Source: Cydia pomonella (taxonomy: Eukaryota > Arthropoda > Insecta > Lepidoptera > Tortricidae). From it: 64,000 bases of DNA. Numbering within the stretch: the stretch's first letter is position 1; every line of letters starts with the position of its first letter. The translations under genes and the position numbers were made by a program. This document shows, piece after piece, positions 48,791 to 57,262 of this stretch. The notes under the pieces were generated by a model. The model was not told the DNA's origin. It saw only the letters and a list, made by a program, of their open reading frames with translations, and did no database searches. The stretch covers positions 992,001-1,056,000 of the forward strand of contig NC_084703.1 in assembly GCF_033807575.1 (NCBI RefSeq), given 5' to 3'.

Positions 48791-48794
48791 GTCG

Positions 48795-49045
48795 TGGAAA
48801 TTGATTCTTTTGCAGTTTACTTTACATTGGACAGCTCTTAGCATAACTACACTAGGGCCAAGGGGGCCATGGCCCGAGGCGGCAGGCTGCGAAGGGTGGC
48901 GCAGGCCCCACGTTTCCAGAAGACGCCGAATAAATGCATTTCTGCTTATTATACTCGTATGGGGCGCCAAATATTAAGATACTCCCCTGTTTACAACCAA
49001 ATTTACTTGAACCGCAAATTGTTAAAGCTAAACAATCAATTTTCT
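48795..49045. mobile_element. CGAGGAAATTGATTC element, interrupted copy
   Basis: Parts 48795-48850 and about 48995-49045 match the 62696-62818 element (GGAAATTGATTCTTTTGCAG; TTACTTGAACCGCAAATTGT). The intervening roughly 145 bp (starting CTAGGGCCAAGGGGGCC) is unrelated, GC-rich at first, and presumably inserted. Confidence 0.65.
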
Positions 49046-49312
49046 CGACAAAAAATAGAAAGTGAAGGCCGAAAACGCCAACAATGTATATCACATCCTG
49101 ATTTCTATGTACTGAAGTGCCGTTGAATAATTTCCACTTGGGAAAGTTGCGAAGTTTTATAATGGATCGACACTTTCCATTATCAAAATTAATGTTACTT
49201 TTGTTTTCTGTGTTTTCCTGAAATTTCCAACTTTTGAAACGTTTCTGTGGTCACGTTTCCCTTGGAAGAGTCGTGCTATCGAGGTTCTACTGTATTACTG
49301 TACTGTTAATAC

Positions 49313-49983
49313 TCTAAGGCCCACTTGCAGCATCCCACTGAAGCGGGGTTAACCGGTTAAACCTGGAGCAAAGAGCATTTGAAATAGAGGTGGATTGTCA
49401 AAGATATTTTGTAGCCACAGGAAATTTACTGCCATCTATAGGCACATGATTAAAACTTTTAGAACGCCATTTGACTTTGATCCTTATTCTTTCACTGAAA
49501 TGTGTTAAGTTTGTTAAATATCAAAAAGTGGCGCCATCTTACCGGGCATCGGCTAAAGGTTATGGCGCCATCGCTCGAAACGATGCCGCCATACCTTTGG
49601 CCTTTGATCTATTAGATGGCGCCAATTTTTGATATTTTTGGTGATCAAATATATCTGAACGTGCACTCTAATGTCTTGATAACAGAGGTTTTGTTCAGAT
49701 ATTTGTGAACACCGTGGCCGCTCCGATATATCTGAGGGCGACTGTACGAACAAGTAGGCGCCACTTTTTAATATATAACAAATTAATTATGCATCAGCGA
49801 ATGGATAAGGATCAAAGTCAAATGGCGTTTTAAAAGTTTTAATCATGTGTCGAAGATGGCAGTAAATTTACTGTGCCACAAAGTTTTCTTTGACAATCCG
49901 ACTCTATTTTCTGTACAATTTGATACTGGGTTAACGGTTTAACCGGTTAACCCCAGGTTAGTGGGATGCAAGTGGCGCTAAGT
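49313..49983. mobile_element. About 670-bp foldback element with nested TIR element
   Basis: Ends GCCCACTTGCAGCATCCCAC and GTGGGATGCAAGTGGCGC are inverted, each followed inward by GGTTAACCGGTTAAACC-type sequence. CTAAG flanks both ends. Arms contain mirrored AAAGTGGCGCC, GACTTTGATCCTTATTC and TTAAAACTTTTA blocks. At about 49640-49744 it is interrupted by a truncated CAGTCGC-ATCAGATATATC element. Confidence 0.78.
49640..49744. mobile_element. CAGTCGC-ATCAGATATATC element, copy 4 (truncated)
   Basis: The right end CCGCTCCGATATATCTGAGG, then GCGACTG with TA, is intact; the left terminus is missing. Nested in the foldback at 49313-49983. Confidence 0.75.
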
Positions 49984-50501
49984 GTTTTCTCACACCAATG
50001 GGCTTGAAATGGAAAACCTTTTCTATCGAACAGTATCTTTAGCCGGTGATCTCACCTTGGTGGTCGTTTAAGGGGAAAGGGGACGACCACTTCTCGATAC
50101 CAGATCTGTGTATTTTTACATTATTAATCTGTATTAACTTCCAAAAAGTTTTTTTTGCTATGTTACCAAGATAAGTTGGCAACGATTTTAGCAGCGTAGA
50201 CAGTGGAAGTATTATTTTAAATTGCACAGGCTGGGATATTCAAATCGCATCCAACTTATCTTGGTCTGACTCTAGCTATGTTGTAATTACGTCTACGGAC
50301 TACGTTTGTATGGAAAACACGGTTTCGGGGCGGTCGTCCCCATTCGTCTTAACCATTATTTAGTCAACGCCCGGTAATCACTTTACTATATGCAACTACC
50401 GAACAACGTCACGCTTTACGAACACACTTTAGACGTTGACGGAATAATGTAAAATTTGATAGTAACAATTTCTTAAAAGATGAGTTTACGAATGTCACTT
50501 A

Positions 50502-50624
50502 GGGCGTCCGCCAGCTGGTGCGTTTGCAAGCGGGTGTGAGCGTTGCTAACTGGCGCGGACGCGTTCGACGGATTTTACCTACAATGGACCCGCGTTGTGC
50601 ACCCGCGCCAGCCAGCGGACGCCT
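50502..50624. repeat. 123-bp GC-rich foldback
   Basis: Left AGGGCGTCCGCCAGCTGG and right CCAGCCAGCGGACGCCT, with GCGCGGACGCG and CACCCGCGCCA inside. Immediately next to another hairpin. Confidence 0.75.
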
Positions 50625-50631
50625 AAAGGAA

Positions 50632-50732
50632 CCCACTGTTCGCCGGACGATATCGGCCTGTCAGTTATTCGCGATTGTCAGTTGCGAATAACTGACAGGC
50701 CGATATCGTCCGGCGAACTGGTAATCAGTGGG
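50632..50732. repeat. Long perfect hairpin, 34-bp arms
   Basis: 50639-50672 (beginning TTCGCCGGACGATATCGGCC) and 50684-50717 are exact reverse complements around an 11-bp loop. Outer CCCACTG / CAGTGGG extend the symmetry with a small bulge. Confidence 0.93.
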
Positions 50733-50900
50733 CCCCTATACGGTTGTTTTTGGTAGGGTAAAATAGCAGGGTACTGCCCCCATTTAGTCCTAACTCTGTA
50801 TGATTTCCACCTTAGTTATAATCAAAGGGTGAAAACCTATCATACTATTTCAAGTTGTCTTCACTAAACTTTTTTTGGGGTTCAATGTTATACTATACAA
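50733..50900. other. Short spacer without features
   Basis: Unremarkable sequence between the hairpin and the 479-bp element. Confidence 0.4.
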
Positions 50901-51379
50901 TAGGGTTGTTTCCATCTACAAATTTTAGGGCAGAATTGTATCCCAATAAATTCTTTTGGATTATAAGAACATGTTAAACTACTTTTAGGGGACCTGTAAT
51001 AACCATATTTTTGTAAATATTGAATTTAAAATATCTTTTGGCACACGTCACGTGACCAAACTCGAAACGTCATTGAAGATTCTGATGACGTCACAACTCT
51101 CCGATTGACACTGTTGACAGTTAGGCGATAAACAACAAATAACAAATGTCAGTTGACAGTTCGTATCTGCTACGTGTGTATATAGTTATGTGTCAAACCG
51201 TAAACTGTGACATCACACAATTTTCAAAGAGCGGTTTGGGCGCGAAAGTATCTGTCAAAATATATTTAGTTAATTTAACATATTTAAAGCCGTTTTTAGT
51301 ATAAAAGTTGAATTTTAGGGCAACTTTTAGTTAATGTAGAACGTAATACAAGCGTTTTAAAAAGTTGGAAATAACCCTA
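50901..51379. mobile_element. 479-bp TIR element, TAGGGTTGTTTCCA family, empty copy
   Basis: Ends TAGGGTTGTTTCCA and TGGAAATAACCCTA. It contains CACGTCACGTGACC and TGATGACGTCACAAC. The sequence GTATCCCAATAAATTC near 50945 is the intact target of the P-like insertion in the other copy (59636-62537). Confidence 0.85.
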
Positions 51380-51415
51380 TTACCTCCAATGACGTCTTTA
51401 TTTACGTTTAATTAT

Positions 51416-51730
51416 GGGCCTATTCCACAATGTCCAAGTTCAGAATAAGCTACTTGCCACTTATCTGACGAATAAAGTCATAGTTTGCGTTTCACAATCT
51501 TCAAATCAAATAAGTTTAACTCGTAACCTTTACAACTTAAGGTAATCTTATCTGGTAGTTAATTATTTATCCAATCTATAATTGTGTCGCTTAACTTGAA
51601 ACTCAGATAAATCCATTCGACCCTCTCAGCAAATATCTACCTTTTCATAATACCAAAATCGCATTATCTGACAGATGGATTTACCTGAGTTTGAAGCTAA
51701 GCGACTCAATTGTACATTGTGAAACAAATT
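51416..51730. mobile_element. GGGCCTATTCCACAATGTCC element with nested palindrome
   Basis: Related to 53554-53772 (AATAAGCTACTTGCCACTTA; GCGTTTCACAATCTTCAAA). At 51590-51712 it is interrupted by the palindromic TTGAAACTCAGATAAATCC element also seen at 34309. Confidence 0.7.
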
Positions 51731-51797
51731 AAACAGAATTGCTTTTGTTTTGTTTCGTTCGATTTTTAAACAAAACAAATTCAACTCTATTTTCTAA

Positions 51798-52001
51798 TAG
51801 GGACCGTGCGCGTTGGAGGGTCTGCCATCTTGTGGCCTGAATCGGAACCATGAACATGTACATTTACACGTCACGTGTTTTCTTGAGCATAGTAGGTTCT
51901 GCCATCTTGTGGGCTACATCGGAACAATAAACATCACATTTACGCCTCGCGCCAAAAATCTGACGGCTCCTGTGCTGCCTACAGTTCATGCACGCTCCCT
52001 A
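51798..52001. mobile_element. 204-bp TIR element, TAGGGACCGTGC family, copy 1
   Basis: Ends TAGGGACCGTGCGCG and ATGCACGCTCCCTA. Inside, TCTGCCATCTTGTGG occurs twice. Copy 2 is at 62860-63065 in reverse. Confidence 0.82.
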
Positions 52002-53079
52002 TACCGTTCATTCAAATTCGATTGCCAATTTTCCTAGTATGATGGGTCGCTGGAGGATAATAAATATTGTTGATTTTTTCTTAAAGCTAATAGTTTTATT
52101 TTTGGGTCTAAATTAAATAAGGGCCTTACGTGGGTCACCTTACAGTACTTAAGTTTTTAAACAATCTCTCGGTGGAAATCATACATACCCTTATTATACA
52201 TATTGTTAACATCACAATAATAATAGTATAACTATATATTTGATATAAAACTTTTGTATGCGAATGTGTAAGTACGGTCAAGCGCTGAAAACAATTATAC
52301 TGTACATGTTTCCTTACAATGTATGTGTTTGACTGTACAGTCACGGTCTTTAATAGTTGAGCCACTTTACATTGGAGATGTCAGCGTTAGTATTGAACGA
52401 ATCAGCTTGAACCGTAGGTGGGTTAACAATTAATGTCCCTGACCGTACGGCTAGCAGAAATATGAAAAGTCAAAGAGCCCAAAATTATATCAGGGAAACT
52501 TAGTCACACGAACCCGTTGCCAAAAAACCGGTTAAAAGGCGTATAAGGAAATAGGGCGCGTAGAATTTTTATATGTGACACTTCTGCTCGCCGTCATTTC
52601 TTTCTATTAGAATTTCTAGCAACGGAAACTCTCCGGCCACACACTGCTCTACTCGCGTGATTAATCACGACGCTCCATTTCATATTGCCGGTCTGTTGAC
52701 CGCCTAAAAACCGACAAAAGGAGCGGTGGGCATCACGAGCGTCATGCGGAATAGCGCGGCCACACTACGGCTCTGCCTACTTCCAATGCCACTGGTCGAG
52801 TCTGTGGCCAGGTAAAGGTTTCTACATATAAGGCAAGTTTTCCTGAATTTTGGGCTCTAGGATATAACATACCTATTAATAATATTAAAGTCTGATGGAT
52901 TCACTATGAGTAGCATCTGTAGCCGTAACTTATATTTAATGTAATACATTTTAGTGATACGTAATATACCATAATGTTTTCACTGGTGGTTTTATTTTGA
53001 CTAACCTTTGCCTGCGACCGCGTCCATGTTAGATTGAGAGAAAAGGAGACGACGTGAGGTGATTGCCACTCCGTAAAGG

Positions 53080-53405
53080 TAGCGGTAAATACTGATTTAT
53101 TTCGGTTTTACTTCTAACTTTCATAAAAATGCGATCATTTTAAGAACTTTATTGTAACCTAAACCGGTTTATTCGACAAGCGACGAGACGGCCGGTCGGC
53201 CTGATAGTGTGCCTCGTAAAAAAACACCGACAGGTAGAAACCGGTTTTTATTGTTCTAAACCGGTTCATCTGACAAGAACTTTATGACGATGTTCTCCTA
53301 AAAACCGGTTTAAAAATAACTGTTTTACGAACGAAACCGAAATTAAAAGGTTTTGCACCAAGTACATGTTAACGGTTTGAAAATTTAACCGGTTTCCAAA
53401 TCTTG
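53080..53405. repeat. CCGGTT-rich foldback element, copy 2
   Basis: Shares TAAGAACTTTATTGTAACC, AGAAACCGGTTTTTATTGTT and AAAAACCGGTTTAAAAATAA with copy 1 and ends TTAACCGGTTTCC. At least five ACCGGTT motifs. Confidence 0.7.
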
Positions 53406-53553
53406 CCTCTCCATAAAAACGTAGGTCCCATATTTCTCTAGATATGAACGTTATAGAAAATATGTTTACGCAATTTTATGTATATTAATACAGCTATACC
53501 TACATTAGCTAAAAATACATGTTTTTTTTAAATTATTCATTTATTAAAAGAAT

Positions 53554-53772
53554 TAGGGCCTGTTTCACAATGTCCAAGTAAAGTCCTGAATAAGCTACTT
53601 GCCACTTATCTGTCAGCTACTTATCTGACGAATAAAGTGATCGTTGGCGTTTCACAATCTTCAAAAACTGGTAGGTAAAGTGATAAGTTTTGCAGGAAGT
53701 TTATCTGGCAGTTAATTTATTTGTTAATTAGCTATCCAATACTATACTTGGACATTGTCAAACAGACCCCTA
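53554..53772. mobile_element. 219-bp TIR element, CCTGTTTCACAATGTCC family
   Basis: Ends TTAGGGCCTGTTTCACAATG and ACATTGTCAAACAGACCCCT are inverted. Related to 51416-51730 and to the flanks of the transposase at 20622-21919. Confidence 0.78.
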
Positions 53773-54344
53773 ATGACAATTTAAACATTTGCATGGGATT
53801 TTGTTTCGCTAAGTCCTAACGATAATTATAAAAAAAAATAGAATAAAGTTAAACGAAGTGACACACCTGTGGTTAATGTATAGGTACAATTAATTGTTTA
53901 AAATATTTTATATAATGTCAATATAGAGGGAGGAAAATGGGGTATACATATGTATGGAAAAGCGGCCGTCCTTTATCGACTTATCGTCTTAAACTGATAC
54001 GGTCCCCCTCATAGCAGATGTACCGTTTAATCAAAGAGAATTGATTGTAATTTTTTTTTGTCTAAAATTTCATTTTTGATATTAGCTTTTATCGCTGACT
54101 GTACGAGATGACTACGCTATGCGTATAGCGTACGGAGCGTTAACGATTGGCATGTTGGCTAAGCACCTTGGACGACGAAGCGCTAAAAGTACTCGTCGGA
54201 TTATAGTCCAAGATCCCAGAGCCGCCATACCTTACTTATTTTGTCATGAATAAAATGTATGGGATAATATAGTGTTAGTACGTACTTTTAATGTCTGCAT
54301 ACTTGCTATATTGGCCCGACGGCCATTTGTCCGGTACAAGGTGT

Positions 54345-54824
54345 TAATTCAATTCAATTCAATTCAATTTATTTTTATTTAGGACCATGTCCATAGTGTT
54401 AGTATACATTCCCTTAATCCTATGTTAGTTAACTACTATACTAGCTCATAATAACTTATACACTAAGCCTCTGGATCCCATATGCACTCCCTCCCAGTGT
54501 TTCCAGAAGGCGCAAGCAGGCGATTCTAACACTAGGCGCAAGAGGCTGTTGGAACTGTCCCGCACGCGACGCATCAGGGAGGCAGTCCTTTTGCGTATTA
54601 TTGCACCAAAGCAATCAGTGCGCGCCTCCGCGAACATACCTGACGCGCTGCAAAAGCGAGGCAGTCCCAACAACATCCTGAACCCATTGTTGTACTGGAC
54701 GCGCAGGGCATTGAGGGCCCTTTTAGTATAATTTGTCCACAGACTGCACGTGTAAAAGGTCTGGCAAAACGCTTTAAATAGCGTTATTTTGACATTCCCA
54801 TTACATCGTGCAAGTGCAAGTTTC
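54345..54824 (-). pseudogene. LINE RT C-terminal fragment with (AATTC)n tail
   Basis: Minus-strand protein LPRFCSASGMFAEARTDCFG, then AIIRKRTASLMRRVRDSSNS to a stop at 54446. The 3' UTR ends CCTAAATAAAAATAAATTG and a (GAATT)n tail at 54345-54368. Inserted between GGTGTTAA and GTTAAAGGTTGG of the left arm. Confidence 0.78.
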
Positions 54825-55153
54825 AGTTAAAGGTTGGTAAAAGTTTATAGGTTTATTTGTGTGAAACTTCATGTGGGTCTGGGGGATGGGCCCTGCTATT
54901 AGTCTGGTTACTTACTAAATGGTTTGTAATAATTCCCTGAGTATCAGATATAAAAATCAAGAGTGAGAATGTAAGGTGTAAAGTTACAATATTTTTTGAC
55001 AGCTTTAAAACGTCTAACAGTTTCCGCCGGCGGAAATGGTAGTGGCAATATTGATTATAATTTTTTAACAATATTTTCTAAAATATTAAGAATAGTTAGT
55101 AATATTTTTACCTAACTTTAGTACCTTGTACCGGACAAATGGCCGTCGGGCCA

Positions 55154-55606
55154 CCCTAGATTCTATAGACAAACGCGCTAGGAAGCTTATTGGGGATGCG
55201 AGATTGGTAGAGGCTAGACTGCAGAGCCTAGAACACCGTAGAAAGGTAGCCTGTTTATCGGTATTCTACAGGATACATTTCGGGGAGGGTGCGATGGGAT
55301 TACATAATCTTATCCCCCCATCTCCGTTCTGCCACCGTGGGACTAGACGCGGACTTGCGTTTCACCCTTACGTCGTTACTTTACCACTGATTCGCACTAA
55401 ACGCTACGCATCCAGCTTTATCATGCGAACGGCTAAGGAGTGGAATTCACTTCCTGCAAATCTATTCCCAGTCCACTATAACTTGGACCTTTTTAAATCG
55501 AGAGTGAATAGACATTTTTTAGGTAAGCATGTTCCATCCTAGACTGCATCGGCACTTTCCATCAGGTGAGATTGTGGTCAAATGCTTACCTTGTCGGAAT
55601 AAAAAA
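55154..55606 (+). pseudogene. Jockey-like LINE RT C-terminal fragment with A-rich tail
   Basis: Plus-strand reading TLDSIDKRARKLIGDARLVE, then VACLSVFYRIHFGEGAMGLH, SFIMRTAKEWNSLPANLFP and LFKSRVNRHFL to TAG at 55542. The 3' UTR ends CCTTGTCGGAATAAAAAAAT. The first codons of the open frame (from 55126) belong to the host arm, not the LINE: the arm copies at 31 kb and 54.3 kb read straight from CGGGCC into AATATAGCAAG. Confidence 0.82.
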
Positions 55607-55711
55607 ATATATAGCAAGTATGCAGACATTAAAAGTATATATTAACACTATATTATCCCATAAATTTGATTCATAAGAAAATAAGTAAGGTCTGGCGGCT
55701 CTGGGATCTTG

Positions 55712-56144
55712 CTCTATTATAACATTTATAACATTAGGTTATATAGGGTCATGGGCAAATATTTTCTTTTGTCAGTTTTGCTGGATACATGGAATAAAAC
55801 TTCCTTATAAGTTACGAAAACGTATGGTATTTTCGTAACTCTAAGGAACATTTCATAATGTTTTTCGTGAAAAGTATAGATTTCGTATTTTTTTCCGCCT
55901 AGAAGCTATTCAAACCAACCAATTTGAAACCAACGTTTTTTTAATAAAATAAAAACTGGACGTCATACAGTTGACCACGCACATTATCGCGGGAGACTGT
56001 ACAAGTCGATACACCATCATAACTTGTGTAACTGAACCGAGGACTGCAAACGTAAGGAGCCAACAATAGAAAATAACGTAAAGTAAAAAAGCATTCTTAT
56101 CGATTCATTGTTAAGAACCAGGTGCAGTCCACTGATGTATCCCA
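55712..56144 (+). promoter_or_regulatory. Upstream region of the MBF2-like gene
   Basis: Presumed promoter and 5' UTR by position. Contains a small palindrome (AAGTTACGAAAACG / ATTTTCGTAACT at about 55810-55842). An out-of-frame ATG at 56135 overlaps the true start and opens a 20-codon frame. The sequence GGTGCAG before 56128 could be a splice acceptor, so an upstream non-coding exon is possible. Confidence 0.3.
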
Positions 56145-56642
56145 ATGGCGTTAGTCGTGTATTTTCTTATGCTACAAGCTGTTACTACCACGGCTAGGAA
56201 CTGTGGAAAAGCGAAGGCGCCTTTCGAGCTCGGAGAATGGAACGGACACCTGCAACATCTCGACGCGGCGACCATAGAAAACAACCCAGTCTCAGTCGCA
56301 GAGGGACAATTCTACGTGTACGAAAACACGTTCCCGAGACACACAATAAAATATATTCACGTCGATAATGTGGCTCAGAAAACGTGCGGAGCCTCGGCCA
56401 GTTTGAAACGGGGTGGCATTGACGCGTCAGCAGTACTGCTCATTCTACATGCGGAGTCTAACCAGGAAATACGTTCTGTTATAGACGTATGGGGCGTGCC
56501 AAAGTTGGTCCCGCGTAAGAGAGAGATGAAGCCACTGGAAAGAGAGGGAGACTTGAAGAATATGCAGTCTAAATATCTGTTCATGAAGGCGCGAGCGCTC
56601 AACCATAATACTTGGAGTGATTCGCCTTCAGACTCTGAGTAA
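56145..56642 (+). CDS. MBF2-like small secreted protein, single exon (165 aa)
   Basis: The MBF2 family was named for a silkworm transcription coactivator, but most members are small secreted insect proteins of unclear role, many annotated as salivary peptides. Residues 1-18 form a signal peptide (MALVVYFLMLQAVTTTA). The domain covers about 27-117: GEWNGHLQHLD, a Val/Tyr segment, HTIKYIHVDNVAQKTCGASA, KRGGIDASAVLLILHAES and IRSVIDVWG, matching the family pattern IxYIxVxD ... GAxxxLxxGG ... VDxxG. Cysteines are at 20 and 81. Residues 118-165 are a charged extension (PRKREMKPLEREGD; SDSPSDSE) that I do not know from the family. An in-frame stop lies just upstream. It is unsplit here; other members, as far as I know, are usually split. 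A poly(A) signal follows at 57096. Confidence 0.75.
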   Translation: MALVVYFLMLQAVTTTARNCGKAKAPFELGEWNGHLQHLDAATIENNPVSVAEGQFYVYENTFPRHTIKYIHVDNVAQKTCGASASLKRGGIDASAVLLILHAESNQEIRSVIDVWGVPKLVPRKREMKPLEREGDLKNMQSKYLFMKARALNHNTWSDSPSDSE

Positions 56643-57262
56643 AAAACCGGTGATGTGCGAGTGGGACTCGCCCACGGGTTCCGTAAATTTAACTTTTTTT
56701 ATTTATATCATTATTTATTTTTTACACATTTATAGTTTTCAGATCATTCCCTGTAGGTACTTGTAGTGTGTCCTTCTTATTCATAAAACTTTACGGGCCT
56801 GATTTAGTCAAATTATGTTTTATCCCTTTCTTACAAATACATAAGTCAAAATGACAGATTAAGACAAACGATTCATAGTTAATTCAGGCCAGTAACGCGT
56901 TTATGAATAACGCCATAATGACGATATTGCTTGCCAAATTTCAGAGTTCTAGGTCAACGGCATATAAATTCTATTATATTAAAAAAAACTGATTCCCTCC
57001 AGAGTGTCGAAATATACGTTTTTTGCAGTATAAATAGAGTTTTTTACGTTAAGTTAGAAGTTTCATTTTTTCATCATATTCATATGTTTAACCTAAATAA
57101 AAGTAAAGAAATTGTGCGTTGTTGTTTTATTTGTGTGCTATAACTAACTTATTACTTAATGACAAAGCATTTAGACAAAAATTGAGAGTTTTCTGAAAAG
57201 GACTCAAGTATTAACACACAACACTAGTAATATATGAATGTAAAACACAGCAGCTACCTCGG
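56643..57262. other. 3' UTR of the MBF2-like gene and short spacer
   Basis: Starts with a scrap of the GGTTCCGTA-type repeat (GAGTGGGACTCGCCCACGGG, about 56645-56690), then AT-rich sequence. 57130-57262 shows nothing further. Confidence 0.5.
57096..57101 (+). terminator. Candidate poly(A) signal
   Basis: AATAAA within CCTAAATAAAAGTAAAG, followed 15-40 bp later by a GT/T-rich stretch (GTGCGTTGTTGTTTTATTTG). It would give the MBF2-like gene a 3' UTR of about 470 nt. Confidence 0.55.

Larger units (their letters stand above)
52002..54208. other. Intergenic, repeats only
   Basis: 52600-52820 is GC-richer with loosely mirrored CACTGCTCTACTCGCGTGAT / ATCACGAGCGTCATGCGGA. The CCGGTT foldback (53080) and the CACAATGTCC element (53554) are listed separately. 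54060-54102 is a CAGTCAGCGAT terminus, reversed. Nothing recognised at 52002-52500, 52870-53070 and 53780-54050. Confidence 0.45.
54209..55711. mobile_element. Composite long-inverted-repeat element with two LINE insertions
   Basis: The left end CAAGATCCCAGAGCCGCCAT is mirrored by TCTGGCGGCTCTGGGATCTT at the right. Arms share GGGATAATATAGTGTTAGTA, GTCTGCATACTTGCTATA, GCCCGACGGCCATTTGTCCG and TTTCCGCCGGCGG. The left arm is interrupted by a minus-strand LINE fragment and the right arm by a plus-strand one. With both removed, arms of roughly 250 bp remain; the single unit at 30880-31395 lacks both. Confidence 0.82.

Noticed and set aside
55126..55153. Start of the RT open frame as true LINE coding sequence
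   Set aside because: The first codons read through host-arm sequence also present at 31 kb and 54.3 kb without the LINE, so the apparent N-terminus is a fusion artefact.
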